Assembly: GCA_029261305.1 (NCBI GenBank)
Contig: JAJDBO010000408.1
Coordinates: forward strand, 1-21,484
Length of the DNA: 21,484 nucleotides
Origin: Nitrospirales bacterium
GTDB taxonomy: Bacteria > Nitrospirota > Nitrospiria > Nitrospirales > UBA8639
Reading direction: 5' to 3'
Shown: positions 16,555 through 21,484 of the stretch, piece by piece
How the letters are laid out: every line of letters begins with the position of its first letter
How positions within the stretch are numbered: the stretch's first letter is position 1
Position numbers and translations under genes: made by a program
The notes under the pieces: model-generated
Database searches by the model: none
What the model saw: the letters and a program-made list of their open reading frames with translations, nothing else
Told to the model about the DNA's origin: nothing

Positions 16555-16957
16555 CGGGTGTATATGCCTTATACGAAATTGGCTGAACTCTCCCAATTCC
16601 TGCTTTGACTGATTGCCCCAACTGGCCCCCATTCTTGACAATAATTTCATAGATTCTATCCCACCTTATTAGTCTTCCCTGGGCCTTTCTTTTTTCTAAT
16701 GTTGAGAAATTAGCGCCAAGGGAGAATCGGGACAAGCCTTCTAGAATTAGTAAAGAATCTGTGGGTTAAACCGAAATAGTTATAAGAGGTTAATGAAGAA
16801 TCAAGGAACGGATGTAAACCAAAAGAAAAAGACCCTAATGTGAATGTTTGCCGCGGATGGAATGGTCCTTTGATTGAATTCGCAAGGATTGGGCATGGCT
16901 GGCATCGCCGAAAAAAGCATGGAAATCAGGTTGTTAGGGTGAAAGTGAGACAAGCTT
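16555..16957 (+). other. 403-base intergenic region upstream of the amidotransferase gene
   Basis: The longest gap in the window. I see no coding region I can support. It holds short hairpins near its start (GTATA/TATAC around 16560-16574; AATTGG 16577-16582 with CCAATT 16593-16598), neither followed by a T-run. TTGACA occurs at 16635-16640. TCCCT-G-GGC near 16676-16684 can pair with GCC-A-AGGGA (16715-16723), again without a terminator tail. The region plausibly separates two transcription units and could give the amidotransferase mRNA a long leader. I recognise no riboswitch. Confidence 0.45.
16635..16662 (+). promoter_or_regulatory. Candidate sigma-70-type promoter
   Basis: A perfect -35 hexamer TTGACA (16635-16640) is followed after 16 bases by TATCCC (16657-16662), which keeps only the first three -10 positions. 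It would start a transcript about 290 bases upstream of the amidotransferase gene. The -10 match is weak. Confidence 0.25.
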
Positions 16958-18904
16958 TTGTGTGGAATTAGTGGCAAAGTGTATTTGGATTCCCACCGTC
17001 TTGTGAAGAGGGGTGAGGTTCAGGCCATGTCGGATGTGTTGTATCATCGCGGGCCGGATGGGGGTGGTATTCACGTACACCAAAATGTGGGATTGGCCCA
17101 TAGGCGGTTGGCAATTATTGACCTCCGAGAGAGTGCCAATCAGCCAATGTGCAATGAAGATGGCTCAGTGTGGGTGACCTTTAATGGAGAAATTTATAAT
17201 TTTCAAGAATTGCGAGATGAATTAACCCTACGGGGCCATCAATTTCGAACATCGAGCGATACGGAAGTAATTGTTCATGCCTACGAAGAATATGGCAAAG
17301 AATGTGTGGGGAAATTTCGTGGCATGTTTGCATTTGCCATTTGGGATGGTAGGACTCAAACCTTATTTCTTGCGAGGGACCGGGTAGGCAAAAAACCCTT
17401 ATTTTATTATATGGGGGCTGATCGGTTTTTATTCGGGTCAGAGATTAAAGCCATTTTGGCTGAAGGGTCTGTGGAACGTCGTCCCGATCCCGTCTCTCTT
17501 GACCACTATTTGACATTACAATATGTCCCCGCTCCTCGAACAGCGTTCCAAGGAATTTATAAGCTCCCTGCAGCCCATTGGCTGGAATTACGTCATGGGC
17601 AAGTCAAAATGGGGCGGTATTGGTCGTTACATTACTCCCCGAAACGTGCTCTTTCTCTTTCCCAAGCGATTGAAGAGTTTAATTGGCATTTACAAGAAGC
17701 TGTTCGTCTTCGAATGATCAGTGATGTGCCGCTGGGAGCTTTTTTGAGTGGGGGGATGGATTCTAGTGCCGTTGTAGCTGCGATGTCCCAGCATGGAGGC
17801 ACCTCTGTCCGAACATTTTGTGCTGGGTTTGACCAAGCTGAATTCGATGAACGCCCGTTTGCTCAACGCGTGGCATCACACTTGGGCACCACCCATACGG
17901 AATTACTGGTCCAAGCCCCAGTGAAGGATATCTTGCCAAAACTCGTATGGCATTATGACGAACCTCTAGGCGATTCATCCGCAGTTCCCAGTTTTGCTAT
18001 TGCCGAGCTTACCCGTCGGCATGTGACAGTGGTTCTGAATGGAGACGGAGGGGATGAGAGTTTTGCAGGATATGATCGTTACCTGACCGATCGGACCGTC
18101 CGACATGCGGATTGGGTCCCCCGCGGATTGCGCCAGAGAGCCCATCAACTCTTTCAACATCTACCGGCTGCCTGGTTGAAGGCGCAGCCTTTAAAAAAAA
18201 TGGCGCGCGTCGCAGAGGTTCTTGCTTTAGATCCCGATCGACGTTATGCCGAATGGGGTGCCCATTTTCACCGATCGGAACGATACGAATTGTATTCTGA
18301 GGCTTTTCAACATCGGATTGCCGGCAGTGATCCAGAGGGAATTTTTGTTCAAGCTTTTTCTGAGACGGATGCTGAAAATAGTACGGATGCTGCTCTGAGC
18401 GCTGATGTGAATTTGTATTTGGCGGATGACCTGCTAGTGAAAATGGATCGCGCGACCATGGCCCATTCTTTAGAAGCACGCTCACCTCTCCTTGATCATG
18501 TCTTGATGGAATTCGCCGCTAGCTTGTCGGTTGACATGAAGTTAAACGGACAAGAAAAGAAAGTCCTATTAAAATCGGCCTTGCGGGGTGTAGTTCCTGA
18601 TGAAGTATTCAACCGACCGAAGATGGGGTTTTGTGTGCCATTAGCCCAATGGTTTCGAGGGGATTTGCGAGAAATGACACATGACGTGTTGCTTTCAAAG
18701 CAGGCAATGGAGCGACATTATTTCAACCCCAAAGGTGTTGAACATATTCTAAAGGAACATTGTCATCAAGGTGTAGATCATGGGACTCATTTATGGGATC
18801 TTCTTGTATTAGAGATGTGGCACCAGACATTTGTGGATGGAGATAATTGGATGCATCAGGGCGAGAGGCCCCGAATCCTGGAAGAACAGTCATTGGTGGG
18901 ATGA
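16958..18904 (+). CDS. asnB: Glutamine-dependent asparagine-synthase-type amidotransferase (XrtA-locus type)
   Basis: A 648-residue class II amidotransferase. Cys2 is the N-terminal nucleophile that releases ammonia from glutamine. The glutaminase domain has R-G-P-D-G-G-G (31-37), H-R-R-L (48-51), N-G-E-I-Y-N (76-81) and S-D-T-E-V (100-104). The synthetase domain has the ATP-pyrophosphatase loop S-G-G-M-D-S-S (264-270), then N-G-D-G-G-D-E and D-R-A-T-M-A-H-S-L-E-A-R-S-P-L-L-D. The length suits the exosortase-A-associated amidotransferases (about 630 residues), which probably amidate glycan carboxylates or peptide parts rather than make free asparagine; the substrate here is unknown. The start is TTG. 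It is fixed by the need for Cys at position 2, and no in-frame ATG lies close by. GTGAG near 16945 is the only weak ribosome site. Confidence 0.9.
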   Translation: MCGISGKVYLDSHRLVKRGEVQAMSDVLYHRGPDGGGIHVHQNVGLAHRRLAIIDLRESANQPMCNEDGSVWVTFNGEIYNFQELRDELTLRGHQFRTSSDTEVIVHAYEEYGKECVGKFRGMFAFAIWDGRTQTLFLARDRVGKKPLFYYMGADRFLFGSEIKAILAEGSVERRPDPVSLDHYLTLQYVPAPRTAFQGIYKLPAAHWLELRHGQVKMGRYWSLHYSPKRALSLSQAIEEFNWHLQEAVRLRMISDVPLGAFLSGGMDSSAVVAAMSQHGGTSVRTFCAGFDQAEFDERPFAQRVASHLGTTHTELLVQAPVKDILPKLVWHYDEPLGDSSAVPSFAIAELTRRHVTVVLNGDGGDESFAGYDRYLTDRTVRHADWVPRGLRQRAHQLFQHLPAAWLKAQPLKKMARVAEVLALDPDRRYAEWGAHFHRSERYELYSEAFQHRIAGSDPEGIFVQAFSETDAENSTDAALSADVNLYLADDLLVKMDRATMAHSLEARSPLLDHVLMEFAASLSVDMKLNGQEKKVLLKSALRGVVPDEVFNRPKMGFCVPLAQWFRGDLREMTHDVLLSKQAMERHYFNPKGVEHILKEHCHQGVDHGTHLWDLLVLEMWHQTFVDGDNWMHQGERPRILEEQSLVG

Positions 18905-18962
18905 AGGTGGAATTTTTGGCCGTTCTCCAACACCTTCTTAGCGTTTAGCAAAGAGGCTCAAT

Positions 18963-20261
18963 ATGCTTGGTCTTATTTTTACATATGGTCTCACTATTGG
19001 TGGGTCAGTGGTGTCACTTGTGAACCCCTTTATGGGGCTTTTGATTTATATCTCCTTCTCGATTATTAGTCCTTCAGCTATGTGGCCCTGGGCTGTTCCG
19101 CAATCGCATTTTACAAGAGTGGTGGCCATTGCCATGTTGATAGGGTGGTTATTTAAGGGATTTGGTCAATGGGACTTTGGTCGATCGCGTGGCGTTGTTT
19201 TGGCCATTTCAGGTTTTACTATATGGGCAATCTTTTCTGCATTAGCGGCTGCTGATTTTGGAACGGGCATAAACTATGTGGAAAATCATGCGAAAATATT
19301 TATTCCTTTCCTGGTGGGCATCACGGTGATTGATTCTCTCCCGAAGCTTAAACAATTGGCTTGGGTGATGTTACTCAGTCTTGGGTATGTCGCGTTTGAA
19401 ATGAATCTGAGTTACTACCTAGGATATAACCGTGCACAATTGGAGGGGTTAGCGGGAATGGACAATAATAGTTTGGCCATTGCCATGGTTGCCGGCGTTG
19501 GACTTGCCTTTTTCGTGGGGGTTGGGGCCACGAAATGGTGGCACCGTTTTATTTCCTGGACCGCGGCATTGTTGATGGCCCACACCGTGATGTTTGCATT
19601 TTCCCGGGGAGGGATGTTGGCGTTGATCGTCAGTATGGTAGCAAGCTTTGCCTTACTTCCACCAAAGAAGCCCAGGCATATTGTGGCGTTGTTGATATGT
19701 GTGGCGATTGGATTCAGACTGGCCGGACCGGAAGTCACCGATCGGTTTCTTTCCTCATTTGCAGAAGCAGAGGACAGAGATGTCTCGGCCCAGAGCCGTT
19801 TAGATATGTGGGAAGATTTGTGGGACAGTACACTCCACAACCCAATTTTAGGAGTTGGCCCTGATCATTGGCCTCTGGTTGCCCCACAATATGGGTGGCC
19901 ATTAGGAAAAGAAGGCCATAGTTTGTGGTTGCAAACTTCGGCAGAAATGGGAATTCCTGGGGTGTTATTTTTATTGTTTTTTTATGGCCTGTGCATGATA
20001 AAACTCTGGCCCATCGTTCATAGTCGGGTCAAGGATTTAGACCCCTGGTATCCCAATATTGGCCGAATGGTTATTGCCGGTCTTGTGGGTTTTATTATTG
20101 CGGCTCAATTCGTCAGTCTTGAGGGATTAGAGTTACCCTACTATGTGGCCCTCCTTGGCGCAGGGGCACTGAAACTTCTTCCTCAATCTGAGCCATCAAG
20201 GGTCATGGCGCGGATGCCTCGTTTCGCTGCTGCGACTTCGGTCTTTCTTCGAAAAGGTTGA
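18963..20261 (+). CDS. O-antigen-ligase-like membrane protein (exosortase-associated O-glycosylation ligase type)
   Basis: A 432-residue polytopic inner-membrane protein with about eleven hydrophobic segments. N-P-F-M-G-L-L-I-Y near the start (21-29) and S-P-S-A-M-W-P-W (36-43) resemble the TIGR03097-type putative O-glycosylation ligases of exosortase loci. F-S-R215-G-G (213-217) and the large periplasmic loop with S-R-L-D-M-W, G-V-G-P-D-H-W and E-G-H319-S-L-W-L-Q, then E-M-G-I-P-G, are the conserved Arg and His features of the Wzy_C/WaaL fold. Such enzymes transfer or polymerise lipid-linked glycans on the periplasmic side. Sequence alone does not separate ligase from polymerase, and it is the only such protein in this window. 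AAGAGG (18951-18956) lies six bases before the ATG. Confidence 0.82.
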   Translation: MLGLIFTYGLTIGGSVVSLVNPFMGLLIYISFSIISPSAMWPWAVPQSHFTRVVAIAMLIGWLFKGFGQWDFGRSRGVVLAISGFTIWAIFSALAAADFGTGINYVENHAKIFIPFLVGITVIDSLPKLKQLAWVMLLSLGYVAFEMNLSYYLGYNRAQLEGLAGMDNNSLAIAMVAGVGLAFFVGVGATKWWHRFISWTAALLMAHTVMFAFSRGGMLALIVSMVASFALLPPKKPRHIVALLICVAIGFRLAGPEVTDRFLSSFAEAEDRDVSAQSRLDMWEDLWDSTLHNPILGVGPDHWPLVAPQYGWPLGKEGHSLWLQTSAEMGIPGVLFLLFFYGLCMIKLWPIVHSRVKDLDPWYPNIGRMVIAGLVGFIIAAQFVSLEGLELPYYVALLGAGALKLLPQSEPSRVMARMPRFAAATSVFLRKG

Positions 20262-20347
20262 TCCTCGAATCTGCCGGTGGCTTCTTCTGGAAGTGGCCGG
20301 CGGATCCTTTTGTCGACTCTTGATTCCCGTCCTCATTGAAAATTCCT

Positions 20348-21379
20348 ATGGCACAAGATCCATCTGGCTTCTCGTCGAGTGTAAGCTCTCCTGATAGGGA
20401 GCAGGTTTTCGTCGTTGAGAGACCTTCCGTTTCCTTTGTGATTCCGGTTTTTAACGATGAAGGGAATATAGGACGTTGTGTGCGATCTATTCAGGCTCAA
20501 GGGTATCCCCTGCAATACGAAATAATTGTTCTTGATAATGGATCAACGGATGAAACGCACCATTGTCTTAAAAACCTTGGCGTACCCTTCGAAGTCATTG
20601 AACATGTGCATGTAAGTTCTTTGCGTAATCGAGGTGCTCAATTAGCTCAAGGGGACTTTCTGGCGTTTGTCGATTCGGATGTCGAGTTGTCGGAACATTG
20701 GATGGTGAAAGGCTTGGCGGAATTTCATAACCCTGAAATTGTCGCTGCCGGTTGTTTTCCTGGGATCCCGGAGGAAGCTACGTGGGTGCAATGGGCTTGG
20801 GATATTCATCAACGAGGTCGTCAACCTCAGCGTTCGGAACCGATTGCTTGGTTGCCGTCTATGAATCTCTTAGTACGTCGAGATGCCTTTTTGGCAGTAG
20901 AGGGTTTTAACGAAGATCTCGAGACGGCCGAGGACGTTGATTTGTGTTATCGCTTATCAGGAAAAGGGGTAATTTTAAATAACCCGATGATGGCTGCCGT
21001 GCATTGGGGTGAAGCGAGAACCTTACCGATTTTTTGGAAGAAAGAAGTATGGCGGGGAATTGGGAATGTGAAGGGCCTTTGGTCTCATGGTTTCCGCATT
21101 GACGAATTACCCAGCCTGGGATATCCCATATATACCTTGTTTATGGGCCTCGCTGTTGTTGGCGGAGGGCTGGTGGATTGGTCGATTGGGCAGGTCCTCT
21201 GGGGAGGATTGGCGTTGAGTCTGTTGATTCTTCCAGCGCTGTTGTTGGCTGGCAATACGGTTCGTCAATCAAGTCAACCTCGCCAATTTATTCCATTGTT
21301 CGTGTTGTATCAAATTTATGGACTGGCGCGTGCGTTTTCACTGATTAAGGCGTGCCTTCCTAGGGACAAGGATCGATAG
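20348..21379 (+). CDS. Membrane-anchored GT2 glycosyltransferase
   Basis: A 343-residue protein with a GT-A domain: S-F-V-I-P-V-F-N-D-E (29-38), L-D-N-G-S-T-D (62-68), the metal-binding F-V-D109-S-D111 (107-111) and A-E-D-V-D-L-C-Y-R (194-202), which supplies the likely base. All expected acids are present. Two C-terminal hydrophobic segments (about 262-285 and 290-307) suggest membrane attachment. Unlike the GT2 enzyme at 3879 it lacks the DPM1-type H-D-N-G-C and G-x-S-K-Y blocks, so it more likely extends the glycan chain than makes polyprenyl-phosphate sugar. ATG 20348 is preferred to TTG 20336; neither has a good Shine-Dalgarno sequence. The last codons fall inside a possible terminator stem. 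Confidence 0.85.
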   Translation: MAQDPSGFSSSVSSPDREQVFVVERPSVSFVIPVFNDEGNIGRCVRSIQAQGYPLQYEIIVLDNGSTDETHHCLKNLGVPFEVIEHVHVSSLRNRGAQLAQGDFLAFVDSDVELSEHWMVKGLAEFHNPEIVAAGCFPGIPEEATWVQWAWDIHQRGRQPQRSEPIAWLPSMNLLVRRDAFLAVEGFNEDLETAEDVDLCYRLSGKGVILNNPMMAAVHWGEARTLPIFWKKEVWRGIGNVKGLWSHGFRIDELPSLGYPIYTLFMGLAVVGGGLVDWSIGQVLWGGLALSLLILPALLLAGNTVRQSSQPRQFIPLFVLYQIYGLARAFSLIKACLPRDKDR

Positions 21380-21399
21380 CTTCTTATAGGAAGGTTTTT
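21355..21399 (+). terminator. Candidate intrinsic terminator overlapping the GT2 stop
   Basis: CCTTCCTA (21355-21362) pairs perfectly with TAGGAAGG (21387-21394) across a 24-base loop, and TTTTT (21395-21399) follows directly. The loop is long and the stem only 8 bp, so efficiency is uncertain. The GGAAG half can also pair with CTTCC (21403-21407), giving a competing hairpin. Confidence 0.4.
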
Positions 21400-21450
21400 G
21401 GTCTTCCCATTAATTAAATCCTCAATGTAATCTATTGGTATGGAATAAAC

Positions 21451-21484
21451 ATGAACGGTAATTCTCAACCCACGGTTGTTAGGG
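21451..21484 (+). CDS. Start of a further gene, cut by the window edge
   Basis: An ATG at 21451 opens a frame of 11 codons (M-N-G-N-S-Q-P-T-V-V-R) that runs off the right end. No other frame here looks better, and a gene is expected after the candidate terminator. A hydrophobic, basic V-V-R close to the N-terminus would suit the first strand of a GT4 glycosyltransferase, like the gene at 15367, but this is a guess. Ribosome-site support is weak. Confidence 0.35.
   Translation, partial: MNGNSQPTVVR

Noticed and set aside
16577..16598. AATTGG/CCAATT hairpin after the second GT4 gene as a terminator
   Set aside because: A 6-bp AT-rich stem with no T-run.
18903..18937. GAAGGTG (18903-18909) and CACCTTC (18931-18937) as a terminator between the amidotransferase and ligase genes
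   Set aside because: The stem is perfect but the 21-base loop is long and no T-run follows, so termination is not supported; it may be a chance or weak RNA hairpin.

Overview
The window is a continuous stretch of an envelope or exopolysaccharide biosynthesis locus from a Gram-negative bacterium. Every supportable gene lies on the + strand, most gaps are under 200 bases, and one gene pair overlaps. The content points to a Gram-negative host: an outer-membrane beta-barrel, O-antigen-ligase and GT-C membrane enzymes, and polyprenyl-phosphate sugar enzymes. The mix resembles exosortase/PEP-CTERM-type polysaccharide loci (XrtA-type amidotransferase, O-glycosylation-ligase-like protein, barrel with a Y-T-D-N-L-F motif). 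A Nitrospirota/Nitrospira-like host is my best guess. That is inference from gene style and the moderate GC seen by eye; no rRNA or marker gene is present to prove it. No exosortase, Wzx flippase, chain-length regulator or initiating phosphoglycosyltransferase is visible.

Layout. Positions 1-820 hold the tail of a module: an SxtJ-family membrane protein, a 50-residue DUF5989 protein, and a possible 51-residue lipoprotein that is easily missed. Next come an SGNH-hydrolase-like membrane-anchored protein (876-2054) and an outer-membrane barrel carrying a glycine-rich tandem repeat (2383-3732). From 3879 to 10765 lies a lipid-linked sugar block: an intact DPM1/GtrB-type GT2, a paralogue that has lost its catalytic acidic residues, a UbiA prenyltransferase of the polyprenyl-phosphate phosphoribosyltransferase type, and two large GT-C-like membrane proteins. 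From 10803 to 16554 lie a serine-acetyltransferase-like hexapeptide enzyme, two GT4 glycosyltransferases, and an 875-residue PcRGLX/YetA-like (PL26-related) protein without a signal peptide. A 403-base gap then precedes a glutamine-dependent AsnB-type amidotransferase that starts at TTG, an O-antigen-ligase-like polytopic protein, and a membrane-anchored GT2. A possible terminator follows, then the first codons of another gene at the right edge.

Working model (inference). The GT4 and GT2 enzymes assemble a glycan in the cytoplasm. The DPM1-like and UbiA enzymes make polyprenyl-phosphate-linked donors used outside the membrane by the GT-C proteins. The acetyltransferase, AsnB and SGNH proteins decorate the glycan. 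The ligase-like protein polymerises or transfers it, and the barrel may serve export or surface anchoring. The least ordinary parts are the degenerate GT2 next to its intact paralogue, the cytosolic-looking PL26-type protein, and the UbiA enzyme without its usual epimerase partners nearby.
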